A stretch of 64,000 nucleotides of DNA from Ardenticatenaceae bacterium (GCA_020634395.1 JACKBU010000001.1:186001-250000); one strand, 5' to 3'. Positions 33,640-43,991 are shown, numbered from the stretch's first letter. Program-made: numbers and translations. The notes: generated by a model from the letters alone, not told the origin.

Positions 33640-36600
33640 ATGAAAAAGACGCAGAAGGTAACATTGCAGCTGGGAGTTTCGATGGGAACGGCCGTTCTCA
33701 TCTTCCTGGCCCTCTTTGCCGCCCTGAACCCCAGCGTTCTGGCCGCACCTGATGGAAGCAATCCCCAAATTTTAGTCAATGAGTTCTATCGAGATGGAAA
33801 CTTAACGACCACAAATGAATGGATCGAGGTTGTTCTGGTACAAGATTTGACAGCGGCAGAATTAGAAGGCTTTTACATTGGAGACTCGACCAGTGCCACC
33901 GCTGCCAAGTATTCAGCTTATCAATTTACAGGGGTAAGCGCCATTGCCAGCACGTTCCCCAAAGGAACCATCATTGTCATCGGTGGCGACACAGCCTTTA
34001 CCGAGGATGCCAGTTATGATCCCGAAAATGGTGATTGGAATATTTTCTTGAATACCAGTGGTTCTTATCTGGTCAATGCCAATGCGGGAAGTAATGGGGA
34101 CATTGCAGGGACAGATGTTATTTATGTGGATACGGCCAACTCAGGCGACACAATTTCAGCTGATGGTTTTGCCGTGAATTGGGATGCTACACCGGGAACA
34201 TTCGGAGCCAACGCCGATGTCTTAATTACGGCTCCAGCAAACGTAACGGGCGTAGTTCTCAATTCTGATTTGGCCGGGGCAACAACTGCCGGTAATTGGG
34301 GAACGAGCATCGATCCTACCAGCCTGACACCGGGTGCCCCAAATGGAGGAGACAATTCCACCTATATCAATGATTTGCGGGCTTTATCGGGAAAGCTAAC
34401 GGCCGTCAAAACCGTTTCTCCGGATATCAGTGTACCTTACCAAAGCGCAGTAACGTATACTATCGTCCTTCACAACAGTTATATCTATTCGGAGACGGCC
34501 GTTCTCTTCACCGATACCCTGCCCATCAGCACCACGTTCAACAGTTGGATTGAACAACCGGCAGGCGCAGCGGTCAACAACGACGAAATTACCTGGACGG
34601 GCACCGTCACCAACGGTGAGTCCATCACCTTTACCTTCACCGCAGACCAGACCGGCGACTACGGCCAGACGATAATCAACACCGCCGCATACAGCGGCAC
34701 CACTTCCGCCGGAACCGCCGAAGCCGCGTTTACGGTCGAATCCCTATCCGGTGACGTGACCTTCGTCTACCACGACCTGGAAGACGTTGTGCAGCCCGGT
34801 GAGTCGGTGTACCTAGCGGGTGATTTCAACGCCTGGGACACCACTTCTACCCCCTTGACCGCTGATGCCGGGTTCGAGACGTTCTCTACAACGGTCACGG
34901 CCGTTACCGCCGGTACCAACAATTACAAATACATCGTCTACACCGACACCGTCGCCAACGGCATCCAGCAGTGGGACTGGCTCAATACCAACGACCGATC
35001 CTACAATGTCCTGGGCACAGCCACGGTCGATGATTACCGCAACGTGGTTCCCAGCTACGCCGTCCTGTCTGGGCCAGCCACACTCGCCATTACCCAAACC
35101 TTTGCCGCCGGACCCATTACCGGCGAACTCTATATCAATAACGTGACCAATCCTGATGGTGAGGGGCGCGGTCTGAAGGCGCAGGTCGGCTTTGGCAACA
35201 GCACAGATCCCGGCGCCTGGACCTGGTTCGACGCCGTTTACGCCGGCCAAAATGGCAACAATGACCTCTTTGAAGGGAGTATTATCCCCTACACGCCCGG
35301 TGTCTATTCGTACACCAATCGCTTCAACGGCAACTGGGGCACCGGCAACCCGAACTCGGTCTGGACGTATGGCGACCTGGACGGTGTCTATCCCGGCGAA
35401 CCATTTGAGCTGACCAATACCGGCGTGATCACCGCCGAAGCCGCTGCCGCTTGTGACATCAATCCAACATACCGCATCCACGACATTCAAGGACCGGGAA
35501 GCAGCACACCCATTAACGGCACAAGCGTCACGGTTAATGCAGTCGTCGTTGGGGATTATCAGGTTGGCGGTTACAACGGCTTCTATATTCAGGAAATGGA
35601 CCAGAATGTAGACGCTAACCCGGCCACCTCGGAAGGCGTTTTTGTCTACTACCCAGCCAATACTGTCGATGTGTCGGTAGGCGATGTGGTGTATGTGGCT
35701 GGCACGGCTGGTGAATTTAACGGCCAAACACAGATCACCAGCGTTACGGCCGTCAACATTTGCAGCAGCAGCGCGACGGTAACCCCGGCCACCATAGACA
35801 TGCCGTTCACCAACTCGACCAACCTGGAATGGGTGGAAGGCATGGCCGTCACTTTCCCGGACAAACTGACCGTCACCGACAACTACAACATGGGCCGCTA
35901 CGGCGAGGTTTACCTGTCGTCCAACGGCCGTCAAATGCAGTACGCCCACCTTTACACCCCGGACGTAGCCGGTTACGCCGCCTACGAGGCCGAACAGGCC
36001 CTCAATCGCATTCTGATCGATGACGGCCGTACCGACCAAAACCCGCTCGTGCCCATGCCCTACCTGGATCCCGACGGCACCCTGCGCGCCGGGTCAACCA
36101 TCACCAACATGACAGGGGTCATGGGCTATGGCTTCAGCGCCTACCGTATCCAGCCCACCGGCCTCATGACCTTCACGCAAAGCAACCCGCGTGAAAACAC
36201 GGCCGTCAACGGCTCGTTGAAGTTCGCCAGCCTGAACGTGCTGAACTACTTCACCACCATCGACACCGGCGCCGCCATCTGCGGTCCATCCGAAGACATG
36301 GAGTGCCGCGGCGCCGATACCCTGGACGAACTCAACCGGCAGCGCGCCAAACTGGTCAGCGCGATTACCGGCCTGGACGCCGACGTAATCGGCCTGATCG
36401 AGATCGAAAACAACGTCAACGACGATGCCCTGATTGATCTGGTCGACTCGCTCAACGCCGAAGCCGGAGCCGGCACCTACAGCTACATTGACACCGGTAC
36501 CATTGGCACCGATGCCATCAAGGTCGCCCTGATCTACAAACCGGCCAAAGCAACTCCGTTTGGCAGCTACGCCATCCTGGATGACAGCTTCGACCCAGCC

Positions 36601-37473
36601 TACCAGGACAACCTGAACCGACCGTCTCTGGCACAAACCTTTGTCGATCCCACCACCAACGGCCGTGTCACCGTCTCCGTCAACCACCTCAAATCCAAGG
36701 GGTGCGGCGGCGAAACGGGCGGCGACGTGGATCAGCTGGACGGGCAGGGCTGCTGGAACGCCACCCGCACCGCCGCCGCCCAGATCCTGGCCGACTGGCT
36801 GGCCACCGATCCCACCGGCAGCGGTTATCCCAACTTCCTGATCATGGGCGATCTCAACTCCTATGCCATGGAAGACCCGATTACTGCCCTGAAAGATGCC
36901 GGGTTCGTCAACCTGCTGGATGCCTTCCTGGGCATCGACGCCTACAGCTACTCGTTCAACGGCGAGTTTGGTTACCTGGATTACGCCCTGGCCAGCCCTG
37001 GACTGGCGCCCTTTGTCACCGACACGGCCGAATGGCACATTAACTCCGACGAGCCGCGGGCGTTAGATTACAACAACTTTAACCAGCCGTTCTTCTTCAA
37101 CCCAGACCAATACCGCGCCTCGGACCACGACCCGGTGCTGGTCGGTATTGACCTGCCGACGATCAGCATCGTCAGCCCGACCGAAGGAGAGGTGTTCACC
37201 AGCACGAACGGCTTGCCAACGGCCGTGCCCGTCACCGTCGCCACCACCAACTTCAACATTCCAGCCGACGGTCACTGGCACGTTTGGGTCGATGGCGCTG
37301 AAATCGGCCCGGTTCTGGCTTACACCACGACCGTCGATTTGCTGCCCGGCAGCCACGTAATCACTGCCGAACTGCGCAGCCCCAGCCACTTGCCGTTAGG
37401 CCCGGTGGCCAGCGTTTCGGTCACGGTCAACATCCAGTACGTGGTCAACCTGCCCATCATCATGAAGCCATAA
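33640..37473 (+). CDS. secreted multidomain nuclease (ExeM/NucH-like EEP family)
   Basis: 1277 residues. Signal peptide 1-36 (LNPSVLAA cleavage region). Then an LTD-like domain (about 37-230, PQILVNEFYRDGN...NEWIEVVLV), a DUF11-like repeat (about 255-365), an E-set/CBM48-like module (about 370-470, GESVYLAGDFNAWD), a bridging beta region, an OB-like ExeM domain (about 610-705, YRIHDIQGPG...VVGDYQVGGYNGFYIQE), and the endonuclease/exonuclease/phosphatase domain (about 858-1168: LNVLNYFTTID, GLIEIENN, VNHLKSKG, MGDLNSYAMEDP, ASDHDPVL). By family it degrades extracellular DNA with divalent metal. The C-terminal beta domain ends in YVVNLPIIMKP, possibly a surface sorting tail. GGAG precedes the ATG. 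Confidence 0.9.
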   Translation: MKKTQKVTLQLGVSMGTAVLIFLALFAALNPSVLAAPDGSNPQILVNEFYRDGNLTTTNEWIEVVLVQDLTAAELEGFYIGDSTSATAAKYSAYQFTGVSAIASTFPKGTIIVIGGDTAFTEDASYDPENGDWNIFLNTSGSYLVNANAGSNGDIAGTDVIYVDTANSGDTISADGFAVNWDATPGTFGANADVLITAPANVTGVVLNSDLAGATTAGNWGTSIDPTSLTPGAPNGGDNSTYINDLRALSGKLTAVKTVSPDISVPYQSAVTYTIVLHNSYIYSETAVLFTDTLPISTTFNSWIEQPAGAAVNNDEITWTGTVTNGESITFTFTADQTGDYGQTIINTAAYSGTTSAGTAEAAFTVESLSGDVTFVYHDLEDVVQPGESVYLAGDFNAWDTTSTPLTADAGFETFSTTVTAVTAGTNNYKYIVYTDTVANGIQQWDWLNTNDRSYNVLGTATVDDYRNVVPSYAVLSGPATLAITQTFAAGPITGELYINNVTNPDGEGRGLKAQVGFGNSTDPGAWTWFDAVYAGQNGNNDLFEGSIIPYTPGVYSYTNRFNGNWGTGNPNSVWTYGDLDGVYPGEPFELTNTGVITAEAAAACDINPTYRIHDIQGPGSSTPINGTSVTVNAVVVGDYQVGGYNGFYIQEMDQNVDANPATSEGVFVYYPANTVDVSVGDVVYVAGTAGEFNGQTQITSVTAVNICSSSATVTPATIDMPFTNSTNLEWVEGMAVTFPDKLTVTDNYNMGRYGEVYLSSNGRQMQYAHLYTPDVAGYAAYEAEQALNRILIDDGRTDQNPLVPMPYLDPDGTLRAGSTITNMTGVMGYGFSAYRIQPTGLMTFTQSNPRENTAVNGSLKFASLNVLNYFTTIDTGAAICGPSEDMECRGADTLDELNRQRAKLVSAITGLDADVIGLIEIENNVNDDALIDLVDSLNAEAGAGTYSYIDTGTIGTDAIKVALIYKPAKATPFGSYAILDDSFDPAYQDNLNRPSLAQTFVDPTTNGRVTVSVNHLKSKGCGGETGGDVDQLDGQGCWNATRTAAAQILADWLATDPTGSGYPNFLIMGDLNSYAMEDPITALKDAGFVNLLDAFLGIDAYSYSFNGEFGYLDYALASPGLAPFVTDTAEWHINSDEPRALDYNNFNQPFFFNPDQYRASDHDPVLVGIDLPTISIVSPTEGEVFTSTNGLPTAVPVTVATTNFNIPADGHWHVWVDGAEIGPVLAYTTTVDLLPGSHVITAELRSPSHLPLGPVASVSVTVNIQYVVNLPIIMKP

Positions 37474-37510
37474 CGACATGGGGCCGTTAGGCTTAACCGC
37501 TTAACCTCCG

Positions 37511-37545
37511 AGGCCGGGCAATGTAACAGTTGCCCGGCCTTTTTT
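37511..37545 (+). terminator. intrinsic terminator after the nuclease gene
   Basis: Perfect 11-bp stem AGGCCGGGCAA (37511-37521) / TTGCCCGGCCT (37530-37540), 8-base loop, then five T. Confidence 0.92.
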
Positions 37546-37630
37546 GTGGACCTGCGCCTCGTCGTCTGGTGTTGGAAAAACGGCCGTTTTTCCGGTACAC
37601 TCTCGGTCAATTCACACTATTGGAGAACCC

Positions 37631-39136
37631 ATGACCACAAAATACGAAGCTCTGCTAGATAAAGTCTATGAAATTCACGATCTGAACAAAGCTCTGGCTG
37701 TTCTGAGTTGGGACAAGGAAGTCAACATGCCCGCCGCCGGCCTGGACGCCCGCGTGCAGCAAATGACCACCCTCAGCCGCTTCACCCATCTCCTCAGCAC
37801 TTCGGATGACTATGGCGGCCTCATCGAAGACGCCGCGGCCGAACTGAACGGCGCGCCCTACGACAGCAATGAAGCCAGCCTGATCCGTTACCTGCGCCGC
37901 AGCTACGAGGATGCGCGTAAGCTCCCCCCGGAATTTGTCGCCCGATCGGCGGAGGTAAGCGGCCAGGCACGGGCCGTGTGGGCGCAGGCCCGCGCCGAAA
38001 ACGACTTCGCCTCGTACCAGCCCTGGCTGGAGCAGGTAATCGAGTTGTGCCAGGAACAGGCCGAACTGTACGGCTACGAAGACGAAAAGTATGATGCCTT
38101 GCTGGATAAGTACGAATATGGCATGAAAACGGCCGATGTCCGGGCTATTTTTGAAGCTGTAAAAGCGGAATTGGTCCCTTTGCGGCAGGCGATTGCCGAG
38201 CGGGGAACGGCCGTCGACGACAGCGTCGTGCACCAATCATTCGACATCGACACCCAGAAGAAATTCGCCCGCTACATCACCGACGCGGTGGGATACGACT
38301 TTAATCGCGGCCACCTGGGCACCGTTGTCCATCCTTTCGCCACCAGCTTCAGCCGCAACGACGCGCGCATTACCACCCGCTGGTATCCCGACTTTCTCAA
38401 TCCTTCCCTTTTTGGCGCGCTGCACGAATCCGGCCATGCCATGTACGAACAAGGCACGCACCCCGACCTGGCACGCACGCCGCTGGCGCGTGGCACCTCG
38501 CTGGGCATCCACGAATCGCAGTCGCGCATGTTCGAGAATCTGGTTGGCCGCAGCCGCGCCTTCTGGCAGGCGCACTATCCCAGGCTGCAAAGCCTGTTCC
38601 CGCAGCAGCTAGGTTCGTACACCGTCGAGGATTTTTATCGGGCCATCAACAAGGTCCAGCCCTCTTTCATCCGCGTGGAAGCCGATGAGCTGACTTACAA
38701 TTTCCATATCATCTTGCGTTTTGAACTGGAACAGGCCATGCTGAACGGCGAGCTGGCAGCCAAAGATTTGCCCGAAGCGTGGAATGCTAAGATGGAAGAA
38801 CTGCTGGGCGTCGTGCCGCCAACAGACAGCCAGGGCTGCCTGCAAGACGTGCATTGGACGCGGCCTGGATTTGGTTATTTTCCCACGTATGCGCTGGGTA
38901 ATTTATATGGGGCACAATTTTGGGAAACGGCCGTTTCGCAAAATCCGGCCATTCTCGATGAGTTGAACCAGGGCCAGACAACCAGCCTGCTGGCCTGGCT
39001 GCGCGAGAACATTCACCAATACGGCCGTAAATTCACACCCGGCGAACTTGTCCAGCGTGTCACCGGGCGACCGCTTGACCATGCCGCCTTTATGCGCTAC
39101 GTCACAGCCAAATTTAGCGAGTTGTATGCCTTGTAG
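37631..39136 (+). CDS. M32 metallocarboxypeptidase (carboxypeptidase Taq family)
   Basis: 501 residues, usual length of the family; removes C-terminal residues from peptides in the cytosol. The zinc motif HESGH occurs in LFGALHESGHAMYEQG (about residue 272), followed by GIHESQSRMFEN and later the conserved RVEADELTYNFHI. TGGAGAACCC places a ribosome site before ATG 37631; the frame is open further upstream but covers the terminator region. A single gene. Confidence 0.95.
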   Translation: MTTKYEALLDKVYEIHDLNKALAVLSWDKEVNMPAAGLDARVQQMTTLSRFTHLLSTSDDYGGLIEDAAAELNGAPYDSNEASLIRYLRRSYEDARKLPPEFVARSAEVSGQARAVWAQARAENDFASYQPWLEQVIELCQEQAELYGYEDEKYDALLDKYEYGMKTADVRAIFEAVKAELVPLRQAIAERGTAVDDSVVHQSFDIDTQKKFARYITDAVGYDFNRGHLGTVVHPFATSFSRNDARITTRWYPDFLNPSLFGALHESGHAMYEQGTHPDLARTPLARGTSLGIHESQSRMFENLVGRSRAFWQAHYPRLQSLFPQQLGSYTVEDFYRAINKVQPSFIRVEADELTYNFHIILRFELEQAMLNGELAAKDLPEAWNAKMEELLGVVPPTDSQGCLQDVHWTRPGFGYFPTYALGNLYGAQFWETAVSQNPAILDELNQGQTTSLLAWLRENIHQYGRKFTPGELVQRVTGRPLDHAAFMRYVTAKFSELYAL

Positions 39137-39157
39137 GGGGAGCGGGCAGCGGATGGT

Positions 39158-39197
39158 GGGCAGCGAGTAGGGGATACAATCGCCCAACTCGCTGCCC
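39158..39197. repeat. word-repeat hairpin, GGGCAGCG family
   Basis: Tandem AGCGGGCAGCGGATGG-like words followed by the inverted copy: arms GGGCAGCGAGT (39158-39168) and ACTCGCTGCCC (39187-39197). It lies between the convergent M32 and CNNM genes and may act as a terminator for both. Confidence 0.7.
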
Positions 39198-39205
39198 GCC
39201 ACGTG

Positions 39206-40666
39206 CTAGGCTTTGTCGTGATCCGGGCTGGAAGGCTCCGGCTTAATAACTGCTTGATCGGGGAATTCGATGCGCACGCGCGTGACCGCCAGACGGTCAA
39301 TATCCAGCACCCGGAATGACACCTGTTCATCGTAAATCACTTCGTCGTTGATTTCAGGCGGCCGTCCCAATTTGGCGACCACCAATCCACCAATCGTTTC
39401 CACGTCGGGCAAACCTTCTCTTTCGCCCAGGTAAACCATTTCCGCCAGATCATCCACCAGGTAATCCCCGGCGGCCTCGATGACGCCCGGTTCTAAAACC
39501 ACGAACGGCTCTCTTTCCAGGTCAAACTCATCGCGCACTTCACCGACAATCTCTTCTACCAGGTCTTCCAGCGTCACAATCCCGGCCATGCCGCCAAATT
39601 CATCCAGGACAATAGCCATGTGCAAACGCTGGCTCTTGAACGCCGCCAGCAGTTTTTCTACCGGATAATCCTCCGGCACAGCCGGAGCAGAGCGCATGAT
39701 CAACCGAATGTCGAAGCGGCTGTCGGGGCGCATGGTCTGGCGGATCAGGTCTTTCAGGTGCACAATGCCGGTGATGTGGTCCAGGTCGTTTTCATAGACT
39801 GGAAAACGGCTGTGGCGGCTCTCGGTAACAATTTGTAGCAGTTCGTTTTTGGCAATGTCTACGGGAATGGCCTGCACACGAGTACGCGGCGACATCACCT
39901 GCCCGGCCAGCCGGTCGCTAAAATCAAAGATGTTGCGGATCATCTCTTCTTCGTCTTCGTTGAGCAAACCACCTTCCGCGCTTTCTGTCACCAGCAGCTC
40001 GATCTCTTCTGGCGACAGAACGCGGGCGTGGCCCTCCGCTGGCGGCACTTTGAAGACGCGCAGCAGCCAACTGCCCACCGCATTTAGCAAACGTACGGGG
40101 ATGACTAGGATGGTCTGGGCCACCTGCATGGGACGGGCAATCCACAAAACGAGGCTCGGCGCGTTCTGCAAAGCCATCGATTTAGGCACCATTTCCCCTA
40201 ACACCACGTGCAGATAAGTCATCAAAGACAGAGCGATGACATAGCCCAGGGAACGTACCAATGCCTCGCTGGGTTCGAACCAGAGCCCGGCGATCAGGGG
40301 CTCGATCAGGTGCGAAATTTGCGGCTCGCCGTACATGGCCAGTCCCAGCGAGGCAATTGTAATGCCCAGTTGGGCGGTGGCAATGTAACGGTCTTGTTTA
40401 ACGCGTGAATCCAACACGCTGAGTACCATTTTGCGCTGGCCGCTGGTACGGGTGTCGGTCATCTCCTCTAGCTGGGTGGGCCGCACGCCGATGATGCTAA
40501 ACTCGGCCGTTACAAAAAAGCCATTCAACAAGACCAATAGCAGGATAACCACGGCCGTTAAAATGACGGAACCCATCGTGATGGCCCCTTCGGCGGCGGC
40601 CGCAGCAACCAGCACGGCCATGCTCATGCCGGGCACAGAGAGCGAGAGCAGGAGAAGCTTAGTCAT
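39206..40666 (-). CDS. CNNM/CorC (HlyC/CorC family) membrane protein 1
   Basis: 486 residues. A DUF21/CNNM transmembrane domain (about 30-230: LLLVLLNGFFVTAEFSIIGVR, LGLAMYGEPQI, ALSLMTYLHVVLGEMVPKS) is followed by a CBS pair (about 255-380, VMSPRTRVQAIP; HMAIVLDEFGGMAGIVTLEDLVEEIVGE) and the CorC_HlyC C-terminal domain (about 395-480). Members are tied to Mg2+/Co2+ transport or resistance. The start overlaps the stop of the upstream paralogue by eight bases, so the two are translationally coupled and may form a heteromer. Confidence 0.93.
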   Translation of the reverse strand: MTKLLLLSLSVPGMSMAVLVAAAAAEGAITMGSVILTAVVILLLVLLNGFFVTAEFSIIGVRPTQLEEMTDTRTSGQRKMVLSVLDSRVKQDRYIATAQLGITIASLGLAMYGEPQISHLIEPLIAGLWFEPSEALVRSLGYVIALSLMTYLHVVLGEMVPKSMALQNAPSLVLWIARPMQVAQTILVIPVRLLNAVGSWLLRVFKVPPAEGHARVLSPEEIELLVTESAEGGLLNEDEEEMIRNIFDFSDRLAGQVMSPRTRVQAIPVDIAKNELLQIVTESRHSRFPVYENDLDHITGIVHLKDLIRQTMRPDSRFDIRLIMRSAPAVPEDYPVEKLLAAFKSQRLHMAIVLDEFGGMAGIVTLEDLVEEIVGEVRDEFDLEREPFVVLEPGVIEAAGDYLVDDLAEMVYLGEREGLPDVETIGGLVVAKLGRPPEINDEVIYDEQVSFRVLDIDRLAVTRVRIEFPDQAVIKPEPSSPDHDKA

Positions 40667-41999
40667 GGTCGGCTACCTCCCATTCGCTGAAGCTGGTGAC
40701 TTCGCGCAGCGGCGGCAGCTGTAAGGAAACTTCGGAGACGCCCAGGTCGGCCATAGCTTCAACGCGGATTTGGGTTTCGCCAACAACGACGACCTCGCCT
40801 TCCGTGGGCGGCCGGCCCAATACGCTGAACACGAGACCGCTCAAGGTATCGGCTTCGGTGGGCAGGTTCAGTTCCAGGTATTCGTTCACATCGGAAACCA
40901 GGAGATCGCCGCGCAGGTAGACACGGCCGTTTTGATCCCGCGCTATCAGGGCCATCTCATCGTCAAACTCGTCTTGCAGCTCGCCAAAAATCTCCTCGAT
41001 CAAGTCCTCGAACGTGATCAGGCCCGCCGTGCCGCCATACTCGTCAAACACAATTGCCAGATACTTGCGGTCCACGTTCAACTTCTGCCACAGGTCAGCA
41101 ACCGGCATCGTCTCCGGCACGTAAATGACATCACGCAAAACCGAACTCACGTCGCTCTCGCCGTTCAGGTAGAGGCGGAAAAGATCTTTGATGTGCACAA
41201 AACCGGTAATCTCGTCCACCGACTCATGGTAAATAGGGATGCGCGAGTAACCTTCGGCAATCGCCAGGTTGATGAGTTCTTCTATCTGACTCTCAATCGG
41301 CGCGGCCACCAGGCGCGTGCGGTGCACCATCACCTGGCGCGCGTGCAGATCGCGCAGGCGAAAGGCGTTCCGCAGCATTTGCCGTTCTTCGGCGTCTAAA
41401 AGGCCGCTTTCATGGCTCTCCGTGACCAACAGCTCGATTTCTTCTGGCGAATGGAACTGGGCGCCTTCACTGGGCTGGCGGCCCAACAGTCGCAGCACGA
41501 TGCTGCCGCTGCCATTGAACAACCAGATCAACGGCCGAAACAGAATGAGCGAAATGCGCATGGGAATGACGAGCGCCAGTGCCAGATTTTCCGGGTACTG
41601 GATAGCCACCGACTTGGGGAACAGTTCGCCCAAAATCACTTGCAACATCGTGATAAAAACCAGGACGATGATGAAAGACAACGATTGGGCCGCCGCTGCA
41701 CTGTTCGTGAAGTGGCTCAGAGGGGCTACCAGATAACCGGCAATAACGTTCTGGCCGTAGGCGCCCAACACCAGCGAAGAAATGGTGATGCCAATCTGGC
41801 AGGCGGCTACGTAGGCATCTAAAGCGGCCGTGTTTTCCATGATGGGGCGCAGCATTTCGGCCATTTTATTGCCGCTGCCGGCCATCTGGCTTATTCGGGT
41901 GCGCCTGGAAGAGACCGTAGCAAATTCAGCAGCCACATAGAGCCCGTTCACGAAAATCATCAGGGCAACTGCAGCTATGATTACAATGACTGTCCACAT
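40659..41999 (-). CDS. CNNM/CorC (HlyC/CorC family) membrane protein 2
   Basis: 446 residues with the same architecture as its downstream neighbour: CNNM domain with GLYVAAEFATVSSRRTRI, CBS pair with AIVFDEYGGTAGLITFEDLIEEIFGEL, and a C-terminal CorC_HlyC domain. AAAGGAA precedes ATG 41999. The 460-base gap upstream (42000-42460) contains no supported gene, and I see no clear promoter there. The tandem arrangement is a common layout for this family. Confidence 0.93.
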   Translation of the reverse strand: MWTVIVIIAAVALMIFVNGLYVAAEFATVSSRRTRISQMAGSGNKMAEMLRPIMENTAALDAYVAACQIGITISSLVLGAYGQNVIAGYLVAPLSHFTNSAAAAQSLSFIIVLVFITMLQVILGELFPKSVAIQYPENLALALVIPMRISLILFRPLIWLFNGSGSIVLRLLGRQPSEGAQFHSPEEIELLVTESHESGLLDAEERQMLRNAFRLRDLHARQVMVHRTRLVAAPIESQIEELINLAIAEGYSRIPIYHESVDEITGFVHIKDLFRLYLNGESDVSSVLRDVIYVPETMPVADLWQKLNVDRKYLAIVFDEYGGTAGLITFEDLIEEIFGELQDEFDDEMALIARDQNGRVYLRGDLLVSDVNEYLELNLPTEADTLSGLVFSVLGRPPTEGEVVVVGETQIRVEAMADLGVSEVSLQLPPLREVTSFSEWEVADHD

Positions 42000-42460
42000 G
42001 TTCCTTTTTTAGCCTGAAAATGAAATTTGAAGCGTGAGGTATAGCTTATTAATGTCTATCACGAGTCATTTAAAACAGATAGCATGACCCAGGCAGCCAG
42101 CAATAATGACAGCAGCCAAAGTCAAAACTATCAGCAATGGATTGTCTTAGTCTATGGGATGGCCTGATAGGGTCAGGCGGCTCGGAGTTTGATTCCGTCA
42201 AGGCTGGCACTCCCTGGCAGCCCTAACCAATCGATATGAACAAAAAATGTTGGTGGCGGACACTTCCGTCATGTAATGGTCGCGTTTAAGCGATTGTTTC
42301 TTTGCTGTTCGTCGTACAAATCAGCATCAATCAACTTGCAAAAGCAGATATTAACAAATTACCCGTTTGGGATCGTTGGGGATTATAAAACAGCGCCGGT
42401 GATTGGTCAAACGGCCGTAAGACACCCTCACAACGAAAAACTGGTCGCCAACAGTCCCCA

Positions 42461-42766
42461 TCAACGTCTATTTTGGCGGGCCAAAAGGGTAAGTTCGCGC
42501 AGCAACGGCCGTATCGCCTCTGGCGCAGCCGTATCGCTCATTTCCACGGAATGTTCCCGTTCCTGGCTGGCAATGGTCAGGCGATAGTAAAACTGATCCG
42601 CGCCTGAAGCAGCCTCGCTCAGGCTGGCCGGCAGCTCAAAAAAGGAAGCCGCCTCGACCATGTCCTGCAGCTGCTGGGCCTTTTCCGGGGAAAGCGCGGC
42701 GGTGTTGATGGTTACGGCCGTGCGCAGCCCGCCAAACCCGCCGCTGCGCTCAAAATCAATTTTCAT
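42461..42766 (-). CDS. emfourin-type M4 protease inhibitor
   Basis: 101 residues. The N-terminal KIDFERSGGFGGLRTAVTI matches the start of emfourin, the proteinaceous inhibitor encoded beside protealysin-like M4 proteases; the rest is a beta/alpha domain with a basic end. Its ATG overlaps the protease stop by four bases (ATGA), so protein and inhibitor are made in coupled amounts. By family it binds the protease active site in the cytosol and protects the cell. The identification rests on this motif, the size and the position next to an M4 protease. Confidence 0.82.
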   Translation of the reverse strand: MKIDFERSGGFGGLRTAVTINTAALSPEKAQQLQDMVEAASFFELPASLSEAASGADQFYYRLTIASQEREHSVEMSDTAAPEAIRPLLRELTLLARQNRR

Positions 42767-43929
42767 GAATTATCCCTCGTGCCAAACACAGAGCGCACCA
42801 TAGTCGCCAGCGCCGCGCTGCAGCCCGGCGGCTGGGGCACTGGTACAGGCGGAGGCGTGCTGCCGTCATCCACGCTAAGCCCTACGCCCTCCCAGCCATG
42901 CCGGACGGCCACCTGTTCCGGGCTGTCCACGCCATACAACTCGCCGGCCGCCGCAAACGTCGCGCGGGCGGCCGCCTGAAAGTCTGAATTGGCCTGAAGT
43001 TTATCGCATAGAGTGACATACCAGATGCGCCCGGCTTTTTCCCAGGCATACCCGCCAATCTCTACGGCCGTCAGGTAAAAGGCGTGGTTAGGGATGCCAG
43101 AATTGATGTGGACGCCGCCGTTATCGTAGGAAACGTTTTGATAATCGTCCATGTGGGCCGGCTGCGGATCTTTGCCCAAAATCGGATCGTCGTAGGCAGT
43201 GCCCGGCGCAGACATGGAACGCAAAGCCACGCCGTTGACATTTTCCGTAAAAAGCCCCTCGCCAATCAACCAATCAGCCTCACTGGCGGTCTGGTTTAGC
43301 CGGTACTGCTTGACCAGAGAACCGAAGACGTCCGAGAACGATTCATTGAGAGCGCCAGGTTGGTTATAGTAGGTGAGGTTGGCCTCGAACTGGGTCACTC
43401 CGTGGGTAAGCTCGTGCCCAATCACGTCCAGAGCGATGGTAAAACGGTTAAAGAGGCGCTGGTCCGGCGGCAAATCTTCGTCGCCGTCACCGTAAACCAT
43501 TTGCTGGCCATTCCAAAAGGCGTTGTCGTACCCCTGTTGATAATGGACGGTGGAGAGTAGGCGCAGCCCGTTATTGTCGATGGAATTACGGCCGTATACC
43601 GTCTGGTAGAGATCGTACGTCGTGCCTCCCCCGTCATAGGCTTCATCTACGGCTGCATCGCCCGTGGGCGGATCACCTTCGCCGCGTACCAGTTCGCCCG
43701 GCAGGGAAGAGCCAAAGTGGGCATCGTAGACGGCCCGATCCAGGCCAGCCGCCACGGCCGTCTCTACCAATTCTTCATAGCTCGACCGTTCCTGCCGCTG
43801 CCCGCGAAACTGGGCCGAAACCAACATGGTTTGCACGGCCGTGGCTTTCTGTGTCGGCGTCCCTCGTTCAACGATGTTCTGCAACATATACGAAGGAATA
43901 ATTCCATAGATGATCCGGTTATTTTGCAT
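42763..43929 (-). CDS. protealysin-like M4 metalloprotease
   Basis: 388 residues, no signal peptide, and a short propeptide beginning MQNNRIIYGIIPSYMLQNI, like the protealysin propeptide with its P-x-Y-M-L box. The zinc site is H172-ELT-H176 in DVIGHELTHGVT with third ligand Glu196 in GALNESFSD; a later HINSGIPNHAFY supplies the transition-state His. Protealysins lack classical secretion signals and are linked to interaction with other cells; that is family knowledge. A Pro-rich linker (PPPVPVPQPPGC) precedes a short C-terminal tail. AGAGG lies ahead of ATG 43929. Confidence 0.92.
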   Translation of the reverse strand: MQNNRIIYGIIPSYMLQNIVERGTPTQKATAVQTMLVSAQFRGQRQERSSYEELVETAVAAGLDRAVYDAHFGSSLPGELVRGEGDPPTGDAAVDEAYDGGGTTYDLYQTVYGRNSIDNNGLRLLSTVHYQQGYDNAFWNGQQMVYGDGDEDLPPDQRLFNRFTIALDVIGHELTHGVTQFEANLTYYNQPGALNESFSDVFGSLVKQYRLNQTASEADWLIGEGLFTENVNGVALRSMSAPGTAYDDPILGKDPQPAHMDDYQNVSYDNGGVHINSGIPNHAFYLTAVEIGGYAWEKAGRIWYVTLCDKLQANSDFQAAARATFAAAGELYGVDSPEQVAVRHGWEGVGLSVDDGSTPPPVPVPQPPGCSAALATMVRSVFGTRDNS

Positions 43930-43991
43930 TTTCCGACCTCTTATTCTGCTGGTGACTGCGATGGGGAGAACAGTTAACGGGTACTAAAAGC

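Noticed and set aside
40265..40285. GGTTCGAACC resembling a tRNA T-loop
   Set aside because: It lies inside the CNNM gene and no acceptor, anticodon or D-arm can be built around it.
42276..42587. Plus-strand frame of 103 codons
   Set aside because: It runs into the antisense of the emfourin-type gene, has no ribosome site and shows no recognisable sequence.
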